NCBI GenBank assembly: GCA_947478955.1
Contig: CANJXJ010000005.1
Span: 1 to 47,859 of the forward strand
From: Alphaproteobacteria bacterium
GTDB lineage: Bacteria; Pseudomonadota; Alphaproteobacteria; Paracaedibacterales; CAITNM01
Length of the DNA: 47,859 nucleotides
Direction of reading: 5' to 3'
Numbering within the stretch: the first letter of the stretch is position 1; every line of letters starts with the position of its first letter. Below are positions 16,645-25,786 of the stretch, piece after piece. Below the pieces are notes generated by a model. The model was not told where the DNA came from, ran no database searches, and saw nothing but the letters and a program-made list of their open reading frames with translations. Both the position numbers and the translations under genes were made by a program.

Positions 16645-18453
16645 TCATCCCTTTTGTACTTGTGGCGGTAACTGCACACGAATATGAAGATCTTTCAACG
16701 CCTCTGTTGCAACTACTGATGGTGCTTGCATCAACAAATCTTGCCCTTGTTGATTTAATGGGAAAGCAATAATTTCCCGGATGTTAGGCTCATCGGCCAA
16801 TAGCATAACCATACGATCAACGCCTGGTGCACAACCACCATGAGGGGGAGCACCAAACTTAAATGCATTTAGCAACCCACCAAAGCGGTCTTCAACATCC
16901 TGTTTTGTGTAGCCGGCAATTTCAAACGCTCGGTACATAACCTCTGGCAAGTGGTTACGAATCGCGCCACTGCACAGCTCAATACCATTACAAACAATGT
17001 CATATTGAAATGCTTTAATATCCAATGGGTTCATAGAATTCAAGGCTTCTAATTCGCCTTGAGGCATGGAAAATGGGTTGTGAGAAAAGTCAATTTTGCC
17101 GGTGTCTTCATCTTGTTCATACATCGGGAAATCAACAATCCAGCAGAATTTAAAGCAGTCTTTTTCAATTAAGTCGAGCTCTTGAGCAATTCTTGTACGC
17201 GCCAACCCTGCATTCTTTGCGGCTTTCATCGCTTTCATATCGCAGACAAAAAATACACTTGATCCAACGCCTACGCCACAAGTCTGTTGCAATGTGTTCA
17301 GCTGATCATCATTTAAAAACTTCGCAATTGGACCCTTTGCACCATCAGCTGCAAAGCTAATATAGCCAAGCCCTGGCATGCCCGATTCTTGTGCCCATGA
17401 GTTTAATTTATCAAAAAAGCTTCTTGGTTGACCTTCTGTGTTTGGCACACCAATACCACGCACGACACCACCACCAGCAACAACTTTTGCAAAGACAGAA
17501 AATCCAGAATCTTTAAAAATTTCAGAAACATCATTAATTAATAACGGGTTACGCAAATCTGGCTTATCGCTACCGTATTTCAACATTGAATCATCAAATT
17601 TAATACGTGGATAAGGATAATCACTTACCGATTTACCATTTGCAAATTCTTTAAATACGCCAGTTAAAACTGGTTCAATAGCATTGAATACATCATCTTG
17701 AGTGACAAACGACATTTCAATATCGAGCTGATAAAATTCGCCCGGAGAACGATCTGCACGAGCGTCTTCATCACGGAAACAGGGAGCAATTTGAAAATAG
17801 CGGTCAAAGCCTGCAACCATCAATAATTGCTTAAATTGCTGCGGTGCTTGGGGCAATGCATAAAAATGACCAGGGTGCATACGACTTGGCACCAAGAAAT
17901 CTCGTGCTCCTTCAGGAGATGACGAAGTCAAAATAGGTGTTTGATATTCTAAGAAGTCTTGTTCAACCATGCGGTTACGAATTGATTGAATCACCTTTGA
18001 ACGCAACACAATATTTTGGTGCAATTTTTCACGGCGTAAATCTAAGAACCTATAAGTTAACCGGGTCTCTTCAGGAAAATCTGTTTCTGCATTTACCTGC
18101 AAGGGCAGCATTTGCGCCACTGATTGTACAGTCGCTGTTTCTATAACCAATTCGACTGCGCCGGTTGGCATTTTATCGTTGGTAGCTTCATCACTGCGCC
18201 TTACAACTTGCCCGTCAAAGGTAACTACGGTTTCGTTTTTCAACCCTTCAACCGTTGCAAATGCAGTTGAACCATTTTCAAGCACACACTGGGTAATTCC
18301 ATAATGGTCACGCAGATCCACAAACACCAAATTTCCATGGTCACGCTTGCGGTGAACCCATCCGGAGATACGTACCTGTTGTCCCACATGGGATTCGCGA
18401 AGCTCTCCACAGGTGTGGGTGCGATAAATACTTGATAAAGAAGACTGTGCCAT
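16645..18453 (-). CDS. aspS: Aspartyl-tRNA synthetase
   Basis: A 602-aa bacterial-type class II synthetase. The N-terminal OB-fold anticodon-binding domain includes [20 protein letters not shown] (31-50). Motif 2 is [21 protein letters not shown], and motif 3 at the C-terminus is [13 protein letters not shown]. The inserted GAD domain expected in bacterial AspRS fits the length. Start ATG 18453 has CAGGA upstream. tRNA-Asp is at 881-957. Whether the enzyme also charges tRNA-Asn cannot be read from sequence alone. It stands alone, followed by the shared terminator. Confidence 0.97.
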   Translation of the reverse strand: MAQSSLSSIYRTHTCGELRESHVGQQVRISGWVHRKRDHGNLVFVDLRDHYGITQCVLENGSTAFATVEGLKNETVVTFDGQVVRRSDEATNDKMPTGAVELVIETATVQSVAQMLPLQVNAETDFPEETRLTYRFLDLRREKLHQNIVLRSKVIQSIRNRMVEQDFLEYQTPILTSSSPEGARDFLVPSRMHPGHFYALPQAPQQFKQLLMVAGFDRYFQIAPCFRDEDARADRSPGEFYQLDIEMSFVTQDDVFNAIEPVLTGVFKEFANGKSVSDYPYPRIKFDDSMLKYGSDKPDLRNPLLINDVSEIFKDSGFSVFAKVVAGGGVVRGIGVPNTEGQPRSFFDKLNSWAQESGMPGLGYISFAADGAKGPIAKFLNDDQLNTLQQTCGVGVGSSVFFVCDMKAMKAAKNAGLARTRIAQELDLIEKDCFKFCWIVDFPMYEQDEDTGKIDFSHNPFSMPQGELEALNSMNPLDIKAFQYDIVCNGIELCSGAIRNHLPEVMYRAFEIAGYTKQDVEDRFGGLLNAFKFGAPPHGGCAPGVDRMVMLLADEPNIREIIAFPLNQQGQDLLMQAPSVVATEALKDLHIRVQLPPQVQKG

Positions 18454-18500
18454 AAAATTCCTGTTTATTGATCTTTCAATTGTAGCCTATTGTAGCTCTG

Positions 18501-18569
18501 TGTCATTCCCGCGTAAGCGGAAATCCATAATGACATATTTCCCTGGATCCCCCCCGTCAAGGAGAGGAC
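18501..18569. repeat. REP-type inverted pair, degenerate
   Basis: The first half, TGTCATTCCCGCGTAAGCGG then AAATCCA (18501-18527), pairs CCGC with GCGG. The opposite half (18542-18569) begins CCTGGATCCCC and ends GGAGAGGAC, with a CGTCAAG-type loop. It is the same arrangement as at 13651-13723, lying between aspS and the end of the thiamine-linked transporter gene. Confidence 0.65.
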
Positions 18570-18586
18570 AGCAGAAAACGTTGACT

Positions 18587-19849
18587 TTATTTATAGCGAG
18601 TTTTTAACGTTTTAGGTAGTGCTATGCTCAAATATGCGCATAACCCCACTAAAGCAATATATACCCCCGGCACGATTGATGAATGGGTCAAGTGCCACAA
18701 AGCCAGACCAACTGCAGGAAAGCTTCTTCCCAAAACCTCTGATCCAATTGCATAACCAATTGCTGTGGTTGTGTAGCGATTCTTGGCCGGAAACTCTGAG
18801 CGATACCACTGGTGCAAAGGAATGCAAAAAGCCACCCCTAAAATAATGATAACCATGCGAATAACCACGGACCCGAAGACTCCTACAAAGGGTACACACC
18901 AAAACAATATGGGGCTAACAAGTACTGCAGCTAGTGAAATTTTCAGCAATAATTTTTCAGCATTCATTTTTCGCATTACGGGACCCAATATTGCTAATAA
19001 CCCTAGATCAAAAACCATTAATAGGGTGTTTGAAATCATCAAGTCTTTTATCGTGATTTGGGTCACAAGCGTTGCAAAGCTATTAAAAAACACCAACGGT
19101 GCTGAATATAAAATATACGAAAATCCAGTAATCGGGATAAGGCGTAGAATGCCTTGCCAGTTGTCCTTGAGACTAAATCCTTTGTTATTCCCATTAAGGA
19201 GGGGACCCAGATGTATAGGTTCCTGAATTCCCGTTTTCACGGGAAGGACAACTGTGTGTTCTGCACTTTGACGACGCAACCACCACCCCACCAAGCCAGT
19301 CACAAGCGATCCATAAAACGGCCACTTCCAATATAATTGCGGTGTATCACTTGCAAATAATAGGCTAGCAACCCCGCTTGCCAATAAAATACCAATCATC
19401 GTGCTACTCAGATAAAGACTTGTGATAGGATGCTGCTGGTTCGTTTCTGCGCCTTCTAAAACATATAGGCCTGCAATGCTGGTTTCTCCTGCTCCAAAGA
19501 AATTTTGAATCCCGCGCAACAAACATAAACCAATAGCGCCCCCTACTCCCCAATGTTCATAGGGTTGCAATAAGGTAAAACAAAAGGTGGTGGCGGTCAT
19601 TCCCATAATCGTTGTGATTAATGCGGCATGAGGCCCTACCAAATCTGCTTGTTTTCCAAAATACCAGGCCCCAAGCGGCCGGGTAATGAAGCCAATAATG
19701 ACAATACCATATCCCTGGATAAGGGCTACGACAGGGTCACTTTTGGGAAAGAATAATGGTGCCAAGATGGGGACTAAGAACCCATAAAGGGATGTATCAA
19801 AATGGTCTAATATATTTGCCAAACACGTGGCAATACGGGCACGTTTCAC
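18587..19849 (-). CDS. MFS transporter under TPP riboswitch control; candidate thiamine or precursor importer
   Basis: A 420-aa MFS protein with about 12 hydrophobic segments, of the metabolite:H+ symporter (ProP-like) type. It begins RARIATCLANILDHFDTSLY, and GKQADLVGPHAAL gives the loop 2-3 signature. I place the start at GTG 19849, because AAGGAG lies seven bases upstream; an in-frame TTG at 19873 lies inside the riboswitch. Control by a TPP riboswitch directly upstream implies a role in thiamine supply, and transport of thiamine, its phosphates or the HMP moiety is the natural inference. Residues 200-222 in the central cytoplasmic loop (VVLPVKTGIQ...GPLLNGN) are encoded by a REP-type inverted pair. 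The gene is monocistronic. Substrate is not proven. Confidence 0.85.
   Translation of the reverse strand: MKRARIATCLANILDHFDTSLYGFLVPILAPLFFPKSDPVVALIQGYGIVIIGFITRPLGAWYFGKQADLVGPHAALITTIMGMTATTFCFTLLQPYEHWGVGGAIGLCLLRGIQNFFGAGETSIAGLYVLEGAETNQQHPITSLYLSSTMIGILLASGVASLLFASDTPQLYWKWPFYGSLVTGLVGWWLRRQSAEHTVVLPVKTGIQEPIHLGPLLNGNNKGFSLKDNWQGILRLIPITGFSYILYSAPLVFFNSFATLVTQITIKDLMISNTLLMVFDLGLLAILGPVMRKMNAEKLLLKISLAAVLVSPILFWCVPFVGVFGSVVIRMVIIILGVAFCIPLHQWYRSEFPAKNRYTTTAIGYAIGSEVLGRSFPAVGLALWHLTHSSIVPGVYIALVGLCAYLSIALPKTLKTRYK
19184..19250. repeat. REP-type inverted pair inside the transporter coding sequence
   Basis: Two facing hairpins, GTTATTCCC...GGGGACCCAG and CCTGAATTCCCG...CGGGAAGGACA, have the same layout as the intergenic pair at 13651-13723 and a similar overall length. 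Translation in the gene's frame gives LPVKTGIQ, the well-known peptide signature of such repeats. It falls between the two six-helix halves of the MFS protein without breaking the frame. Confidence 0.8.
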
Positions 19850-19854
19850 GGCAC

Positions 19855-19937
19855 TCTCCTTACGCTGGTACAAACCAGATCAAGTTAATAGGGTTGGCAA
19901 ATACCTCTCAGCCCAAATAGAGGGCACCCCTGGTGAT
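19855..19937 (-). promoter_or_regulatory. TPP (thiamine pyrophosphate) riboswitch
   Basis: Read on the minus strand, the conserved THI-box segments occur in order: CCAGGGGTGCCC, GGGCTGAGAGG, CCAACCC, AACTTGATCTGG and CCAGCGTAAGGAGAG. CTGAGA and CTTGATCTGG are the invariant ligand-binding parts. The final segment contains the AAGGAG of the transporter gene, so ligand binding should hide the ribosome-binding site and repress translation. No terminator hairpin intervenes. Confidence 0.95.
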
Positions 19938-19943
19938 GCAGTA

Positions 19944-19971
19944 TTTATAGCAAGGCAGGCAAATTTTGCAA
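19944..19971 (-). promoter_or_regulatory. Probable promoter of the riboswitch transcript
   Basis: TTGCAA (19971-19966) and TATAAA (19949-19944) are separated by 16 bp. Initiation about 7 bp downstream would start the RNA at the 5' edge of the riboswitch. Confidence 0.55.
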
Positions 19972-19986
19972 TACGCTTTTTATGAA

Positions 19987-21720
19987 TTAGTCACCGTAGT
20001 GTTTTGGATCCCTATAAAAAGTCACCACTTTTCCTTCCTCAGTTTCTTCAACCTTAAAGACTATCCGTCCCCCACCACTTATTTCAAATTTTTTAGCATC
20101 TGTAATAGACTCAAAATTGGGGTAATATGTACAAGCACCCAAAGCGAGATTCCTCTGTAGTTCGTCCCATTTTCTTTTTGCACAAAGATTTTGAGGTTGG
20201 TTAAAAAATTTTTGGTATTTTTTTTGGACCTTTGTACTTTCATACCTCACAATCAATGGCTGGGTTCTTGACGGCGTCATAGCCCGAACGACGTCATCCA
20301 CCTCGGAAGTTCTTCGCATTCTGGAGGTTGTTCTTGAGGAAGGTGTCGTTGCTCTTACTGCATCATCTTCTCTCTCTTTAGGTCTGCTGACATCTCGTGC
20401 AGCAAAACGAGCTGGTGTTGATGAACGCATTACATCATCCTCTCTTCCCTTAGGTCTACTTACAGCTCGTGCAGCAGAGTGAGCGGGTGTTGATGAACGC
20501 AGTAGTGTTGCAAAAAGATTATCCTTACAAGCCTGATCATATTGCTGCGGAAATGTCATGCCAGTCCCCGCATAAGTATCTTGCATGGCCACACGTTGCT
20601 CCGGTGTTAACCCTTCTACTACCTTGGCCATAACAGCAATATCTGGTGGCATTACCTTAGAAACAACAGTTGCTTCTGAATGTTTCTTTAAATCTTCCCC
20701 TATCAATACTTTCTCTAGATCTTTTTCAGAAGGCACTACCCTCCTCACTAAATCTTCTTCAGACTCTGCAGGAGAAGGTAAAGTAGCAGGTAATAAAGCA
20801 AGTTTTAGATCTTCTCTCTCTTCGATGGCAGTAACTGTTTCTCTCCTTAGATCATCTTCATCCCCTTCGATAACCGCAGTAGAACCTGGCACCGAATCAG
20901 AAGCTGGTACTAAAGCAGCCCCCTCTTTCTTCCCTCTTCTATGTTCTTTCTTCCTTCTTCTAGGTTTAGGTTTTTCGTGATCAGGTAACTCTGCCGCAGT
21001 AGCTTGACCAACCGGCTTCGGCGTATCCATAAGACCAGCATGAGAAGGAACTGATGCAGCATAAGCTGCTCTCTTAGCTACCTCTTGTCGCAACCTTTCG
21101 TGGGTAGACATTGCCCCCCTAGCTTTTCTTATAGGTGTAGGAGAAGTAGATCGTAAGCATGGAGAAGGTATCTCAACAAGCCCTACCCCCCCACCAGATA
21201 CACGCATTCCAGCTGCAGTTAAAGAGGTTGCCATGTCAGTAACACCTTTCATATCTAGCCCCGCAAGTATAAAAGGCCATGAATCCATTACTACCAGGGC
21301 TTCATCAAGAGCTTGAAAAAATAGATCACGATGATAACCAAACATAGCAACATCAACGACATTACTTCTATTTTGTGCAATTTTTTTTGGATCCTTTGAA
21401 GGAAATATAGTTGCTCTAGAATCTTCGCGCTTAAACCACCCGTTCAGTATATCAATAAAACGACCATATGCCCCATTTAACTCTATCAAACTCTTTTTAG
21501 GGCATTCAAACACATAAGTTTCATTGACAAAATAATAAACATCTTTATTAATTTCTATTTGTTCACAAGAAGACGTACCATTAAGGCTAAAAAATGCTCT
21601 TGATTTTCCGTCGCCAAATGTTGAGAATCGCCCTTCAAGTTTACCTATATAATCATCGATATCAGAAGCAAAAATAGTGGCATAAATGCCCAACATCAAA
21701 ACTAAAAATGTTTTTAACAT
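19987..21720 (-). CDS. Secreted protein with low-complexity repeat region, unknown
   Basis: A 577-aa protein with an N-terminal signal peptide (KTFLVLMLGIYATIFAS) and then a globular-looking part to about residue 180. A long charged, Ser/Pro/Arg/Glu-rich linker follows (clusters such as KPRRRKKEHRRGKKEG). Residues about 405-485 hold imperfect repeats of the type RSSTPAxxAARxVSRPKxREDD, two well conserved and two decayed. A short C-terminal domain (CAKRKWDELQRN to the end) closes it. I recognise no family. An exported, disordered, repeat-bearing protein could be a surface or effector protein, which is speculation. No clear ribosome-binding site precedes ATG 21720. Confidence 0.65.
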   Translation of the reverse strand: MLKTFLVLMLGIYATIFASDIDDYIGKLEGRFSTFGDGKSRAFFSLNGTSSCEQIEINKDVYYFVNETYVFECPKKSLIELNGAYGRFIDILNGWFKREDSRATIFPSKDPKKIAQNRSNVVDVAMFGYHRDLFFQALDEALVVMDSWPFILAGLDMKGVTDMATSLTAAGMRVSGGGVGLVEIPSPCLRSTSPTPIRKARGAMSTHERLRQEVAKRAAYAASVPSHAGLMDTPKPVGQATAAELPDHEKPKPRRRKKEHRRGKKEGAALVPASDSVPGSTAVIEGDEDDLRRETVTAIEEREDLKLALLPATLPSPAESEEDLVRRVVPSEKDLEKVLIGEDLKKHSEATVVSKVMPPDIAVMAKVVEGLTPEQRVAMQDTYAGTGMTFPQQYDQACKDNLFATLLRSSTPAHSAARAVSRPKGREDDVMRSSTPARFAARDVSRPKEREDDAVRATTPSSRTTSRMRRTSEVDDVVRAMTPSRTQPLIVRYESTKVQKKYQKFFNQPQNLCAKRKWDELQRNLALGACTYYPNFESITDAKKFEISGGGRIVFKVEETEEGKVVTFYRDPKHYGD

Positions 21721-21804
21721 ATAAATATGGCTTTTTTGAAATTTTTTATAATATAAGTAATATTTTTTTATTTTTCAATAATAATGAATTTATATTACTG
21801 CCAA

Positions 21805-22686
21805 TTATTGTTTTAACAAATATGCTTGAGCTACTGCTTCATATTCTTCGATTGTACCTTTACACATTAAGACTGCATCACATCCAGCAGCTAATGACCT
21901 TTGGGCTTTTTCAGTAAAGCTGCCGTTAAGTGCTTTCATGGTTAAGCAATCACTAACCAAAAAGCCTTTAAATCCAATTTCGGTTCGAATAATTGAATCT
22001 ATAATATGTTTTGATTGAGTCGCGACATTCACAGGATCAAGATCGGAATAAATAACATGGGCCGTCATCCCCCACGCCAGCTTACTAGCAGCAGTTAAGG
22101 CTTTAAATGGTACAAAATCTGTTTGCTTTAAAATTGCAAGAGGGGTCTCAACAACCGGCAATTCTTCATGGCTATCAACCGGTGCGCGGCCATGCCCTGG
22201 TAAATGCTTAATCACTGCGGTAATACCGCCATCTTCTAAGCCCTTTAACATAGCAAGACTATATTCAGTAACAATCGCAGGGTCAGCACTAAAAGCCCGA
22301 TCGCCAATAATATCATCGGCCCCTTCAATTAATAAATCAGCACATGGTGCGCAGTTTACGGTAACACCTAATTCAGATAATTCATGGGCCATAGACAGGG
22401 CATTATCATAAACCGCTTGGGCTGACGTTAAAGTTTTTGCGGCAGGCCGAGGTTGCCAATGGGGAGGTTTTAAACGCACCACCCTACCCCCTTCTTGATC
22501 AATCAAAATGGGAACATCTGTGTGGCCTACACATGCCTTTAACTGAGCAATAAGGGCTTTTACTTGGGCAGGTGATTGGCAGTTTCGTTCAAAAAGGATA
22601 AAGCCCAAGGGTTGGGCTTTACAGAAAAACTTTTGCTCAATCTGTGTAAGGGTTAACCCCTCACACCCATAAATAACAGGAAGCAT
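21805..22686 (-). CDS. nagZ: Beta-N-acetylhexosaminidase (GH3), NagZ
   Basis: NagZ removes GlcNAc from GlcNAc-anhydroMurNAc muropeptides in the cytoplasm during cell-wall recycling. GH3 motifs are visible: LIDQEGGRVVRL (61-72), KHLPGHG (160-166) with the His-Asp dyad region DSHEELP (171-177), and the nucleophile Asp246 in LVSDCLTMKAL. No signal peptide is present, as expected. At 293 aa it is shorter than the E. coli enzyme (about 340 aa) and is probably a single catalytic domain. It lies downstream of the pnt operon after a REP hairpin. Together with amgK and murU it argues for an intact recycling route in this organism. Confidence 0.92.
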   Translation of the reverse strand: MLPVIYGCEGLTLTQIEQKFFCKAQPLGFILFERNCQSPAQVKALIAQLKACVGHTDVPILIDQEGGRVVRLKPPHWQPRPAAKTLTSAQAVYDNALSMAHELSELGVTVNCAPCADLLIEGADDIIGDRAFSADPAIVTEYSLAMLKGLEDGGITAVIKHLPGHGRAPVDSHEELPVVETPLAILKQTDFVPFKALTAASKLAWGMTAHVIYSDLDPVNVATQSKHIIDSIIRTEIGFKGFLVSDCLTMKALNGSFTEKAQRSLAAGCDAVLMCKGTIEEYEAVAQAYLLKQ

Positions 22687-22699
22687 AATTTATACCATC

Positions 22700-22728
22700 A
22701 CTGGATTCCCGCCTGGGCGGGAATGACA
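22700..22728. repeat. REP-type single hairpin between pntB and nagZ
   Basis: ACTGGATTCCCGCC, then TGG, then GCGGGAATGACA: one half of the inverted pair seen at 13651-13723. Its position just after the pntB stop suggests it may sit in the 3' part of the pnt transcript. Confidence 0.75.
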
Positions 22729-22730
22729 AG

Positions 22731-24131
22731 TTAACCCTTAATAGCCTTAACAAGTTCTTCACAAACTTTTTTCGCATCACCCAAAACCATTGACGTATTT
22801 TTGCGGTAAAAAAGTTCATTATCGACCCCTGCATAACCAGATGCCAGTGAGCGTTTTACAAAAAGCACTGTCTTTGCATTTTCTACATCAAGAATGGGCA
22901 TACCATAAATAGGTGAGGCCGAGTTATTTTTTGCCGCCGGATTTGTGATATCATTAGCACCTATCACAAAGGCCACATCAGTTGAGCTGAAATCATCGTT
23001 GATCTCATCAAGTTCAAGCACTGAATCATAAGAAACATTTGCTTCAGCCAATAACACATTCATGTGTCCTGGCATACGCCCTGCAACAGGATGAATCGCA
23101 TAACGGACTTTTGCACCATTTGCAGTTAATAGGTCAGCCATTTCCCGTAAGGCATGCTGAGCTTGAGCTACTGCCATACCATAGCCTGGAACAATGATCA
23201 CACTTTTCGCTTTGCCCAGTATACGAGCAGCATCCGCTGCACTTGCTTGTTTTACCGGCTTATCAGAAGTTTCTGGAGCGACTGCACTAGTAGTTGATGA
23301 GTCTGTTCCAAATCCGCCCAATATGACGTTAATAATAGAACGATTCATCCCTTTACACATAATATAGCTAAGGATCGCACCTGAAGCTCCCACCAATGCG
23401 CCTGTAATTAAAAGCAAGTGGTTATTAAGAGTAAAACCAATACCAGCCGCAGCCCATCCAGAATAGGAATTCAGCATGGAAATAACCACCGGCATATCAG
23501 CACCACCAATTGGTAAAATAAGCAGTACACCCAGCAGCAATGAAACCGCGGTCATAATCCAAAAAATACTGTGTTGTTGATGCATGGCAAAAAGCACAAC
23601 TAGCCCAACTAAAACAAGCCCTAAAAAGGCATTAAGCAAGTGCTGTTTGCAAAATATCAAAGGTTTACCAGAAATCAGCCCTTGCAGTTTTCCAAAGGCA
23701 ACAATTGAACCACTAAAGGTAATTGCCCCAATAATGGTACCTATGCTCATTTCCACAAGGCTTACCGTATAGATAGCCTTAAGCTCACCTATACCGAATG
23801 CACCTGGATTATAAAGAGCAGCGCCAGCTACAAATACCGCAGCAAGACCTACAAGACTATGGAATGCGGCAACCAACTGGGGCAGTGCTGTCATTTCAAT
23901 TTTTTTAGCTATAAATGCACCGATTGCCCCACCAATAGCAATACCGCCCATGATGCCTGAGTACTTAGCAACGGCTGGGCTTAACAAGGTGGTCAAAATG
24001 GCGATCACCATGCCGCATATTCCATACAGATTTCCTGAACGAGATGATTGGGCTGATGACAAACCACGCAATGCCATAATAAAACATATGCCAGCGATTA
24101 GGTATAAAAGAGTCGAGATTGTTGGGGTCAT
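22731..24131 (-). CDS. pntB: NAD(P) transhydrogenase subunit beta
   Basis: A 466-aa membrane subunit with several N-terminal transmembrane helices and the C-terminal NADP(H)-binding domain III. The domain III marker VPGYGMAVAQAQHAL is followed by AIHPVAGRMPGHMNVLLAEA and the IGANDITNPAA motif. The enzyme couples hydride transfer from NADH to NADP+ to proton entry and supplies NADPH. It is the last gene of pntAA-pntAB-pntB, with 9 bp between pntAB and pntB. Confidence 0.97.
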   Translation of the reverse strand: MTPTISTLLYLIAGICFIMALRGLSSAQSSRSGNLYGICGMVIAILTTLLSPAVAKYSGIMGGIAIGGAIGAFIAKKIEMTALPQLVAAFHSLVGLAAVFVAGAALYNPGAFGIGELKAIYTVSLVEMSIGTIIGAITFSGSIVAFGKLQGLISGKPLIFCKQHLLNAFLGLVLVGLVVLFAMHQQHSIFWIMTAVSLLLGVLLILPIGGADMPVVISMLNSYSGWAAAGIGFTLNNHLLLITGALVGASGAILSYIMCKGMNRSIINVILGGFGTDSSTTSAVAPETSDKPVKQASAADAARILGKAKSVIIVPGYGMAVAQAQHALREMADLLTANGAKVRYAIHPVAGRMPGHMNVLLAEANVSYDSVLELDEINDDFSSTDVAFVIGANDITNPAAKNNSASPIYGMPILDVENAKTVLFVKRSLASGYAGVDNELFYRKNTSMVLGDAKKVCEELVKAIKG

Positions 24132-24140
24132 AATTTGCTC

Positions 24141-24548
24141 TTATTTCTTTTTAGAAAACATGGATAGCATACGCTGGGTTACAATAAAGCCGCCAAAAAT
24201 ATTAATGGAGGCTAAAATCACCGCAAGAAACCCAAAGGTTGAAGAAATTCCCAAAACTGCCGGGCCTGCTGCAATGAGCGCGCCTACAATGATGACACTT
24301 GAAATAGCATTAGTCACAGCCATAAGGGGTGAGTGTAAGGCCGGAGTCACTTTCCAAACCACGTAGTAGCCTACAAAGCACGCTAATACAAACACCATCA
24401 GTCCTAATACAAAAGGGTCGGCACTGCCCTGCCCTTCAGCGGCAATAGCTTGGCGGATTGATCCCTCCAGGCCTGTTAGCCCACCTGAGATTTCTTGAAG
24501 CGCACTATTTAAATTTGCTGTTTGCTGCGCAATAGCTTGAAGATCCAT
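24141..24548 (-). CDS. pntAB: NAD(P) transhydrogenase subunit alpha part 2
   Basis: A 135-aa membrane protein carrying the transmembrane helices that in E. coli form the C-terminus of PntA. Conserved segments are [30 protein letters not shown] (residues about 54-83) and the second hydrophobic pair ending [11 protein letters not shown]. The split of alpha into two proteins is typical of alphaproteobacteria. Gaps to both neighbours are 9 bp, so the three genes form one operon. Confidence 0.95.
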   Translation of the reverse strand: MDLQAIAQQTANLNSALQEISGGLTGLEGSIRQAIAAEGQGSADPFVLGLMVFVLACFVGYYVVWKVTPALHSPLMAVTNAISSVIIVGALIAAGPAVLGISSTFGFLAVILASINIFGGFIVTQRMLSMFSKKK

Positions 24549-24557
24549 AATTTTTCC

Positions 24558-25682
24558 TTAAACGTTAAACACGGTATGCAGTAGCTTGCCATCATGACAC
24601 AAGCAGGTTGATTTAATGATCTCATCATTGAAATCAATTTTCAAGCTTTGAGACTCTTTATCAATCATCAAATTCAAGAAATTGAATACGTTCTTAGCAT
24701 ATAGCTGGCTTGCATTATAAGCGATTCGGCTTGGCATGTTGGGATGTGCTACAATCTTCACCCCATTTTTTGTTACTGAAATACCAGGTTTTGAGGCGGC
24801 ACAGTTGCCACCTGCTTCGATGGCCAAGTCAACAATAACACTGCCAACTTTCATGTCAGCAACCATTTTTTCTGAAATTAAAACTGGGGCTGGTTTGCCT
24901 GGAATAAGCGCCGTTGTAATGACGATATCTTGTAATTTGAGTACATCGTGTAATTTCGCGCTTTGGGCCTTTTTATAGCCATCGCTCATTTCCTTGGCAT
25001 ACCCACCAGAACCTTCACCAGATTCTTGATAATCAACTTCAACGAACGATGCCCCAAGGCTTTCCACTTGTTCTTTAGCAGCAGCTCTAACATCAAAGGC
25101 GGTCACAATAGATCCAAGACGACGCGCAGTTGCAATTGCTTGCAGACCTGCAACGCCTGCACCAATTACTAATACCCTAGCTGCATCTACTTTACCTGCT
25201 GCGGTCATCATTAACGGGAATGCCCGATCAAATTCATAAGCGCCTTCAATAACTGCTCGATAGCCTGCCAAGTTACTTTGAGAAGACAAGACATCCATCA
25301 CTTGGGCACGCGTAATACGTGGCACAAATTCAAGAGCAAATGCACTAATATTTTGTTTTGCGATTTTTGTAAAAAGCTTTTTATTATCATGGGGCTTATG
25401 CATAGCAATAACCGCCGTGTTTGCACCTAAAGCAGGTATTTGTTTTTCGTCTAAGGGACCAACTTTTAAAACAACCTCAGCACCCTTTACTGTATCGGCA
25501 AAGGCTTTACCAATTTTGGCACCTACTGATTTATAAACATCATCTAAAAAACCGGCAGCTTCGCCAGCATTTTTTTCCACCACAATTTCATGTCCTGCAT
25601 CACACAGGCGCTTAACCAAATCAGGCGTGAGGGCCACACGTTTTTCAAATTCTGCAGTTTCTTTAACAACTGATATGCGCAT
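24558..25682 (-). CDS. pntAA: NAD(P) transhydrogenase subunit alpha part 1
   Basis: A 374-aa soluble NAD(H)-binding domain I. It starts with RISVVKETAEFEKRVALTP as in alanine dehydrogenase/PntAA proteins. The Rossmann motif is VLVIGAGVAGLQAIATARRLG-like, within residues 165-190, and the mobile-loop region around DGYKKAQ and the IPGKPAPVLIS segment are both present. It is the first gene of the pnt operon; no strong ribosome-binding site precedes ATG 25682. The protein should pair with pntAB and pntB to form the full enzyme. Confidence 0.96.
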   Translation of the reverse strand: MRISVVKETAEFEKRVALTPDLVKRLCDAGHEIVVEKNAGEAAGFLDDVYKSVGAKIGKAFADTVKGAEVVLKVGPLDEKQIPALGANTAVIAMHKPHDNKKLFTKIAKQNISAFALEFVPRITRAQVMDVLSSQSNLAGYRAVIEGAYEFDRAFPLMMTAAGKVDAARVLVIGAGVAGLQAIATARRLGSIVTAFDVRAAAKEQVESLGASFVEVDYQESGEGSGGYAKEMSDGYKKAQSAKLHDVLKLQDIVITTALIPGKPAPVLISEKMVADMKVGSVIVDLAIEAGGNCAASKPGISVTKNGVKIVAHPNMPSRIAYNASQLYAKNVFNFLNLMIDKESQSLKIDFNDEIIKSTCLCHDGKLLHTVFNV

Positions 25683-25732
25683 TAAAAATTTTTACTTATG
25701 TTTTGTTCTGGCCATTATATGGGGTTTTGAGG

Positions 25733-25767
25733 AAATAAGAAAGGCTCCCATAGTCGTGGGAGCCTTT
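25733..25767 (-). terminator. Intrinsic terminator after the 25787-26665 gene
   Basis: Perfect 11-bp stem AAAGGCTCCCA/TGGGAGCCTTT with a 6-nt loop, followed on the minus strand by CTTATTT. It separates the upstream secreted-protein gene from pntAA. Confidence 0.85.
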
Positions 25768-25786
25768 AAACTAAACTTTGGCAGCT

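Noticed and set aside
20585-20980. 131-aa plus-strand Ser-rich frame
   Set aside because: It lies wholly inside the secreted 577-aa gene on the opposite strand and reflects that gene's low-complexity composition.
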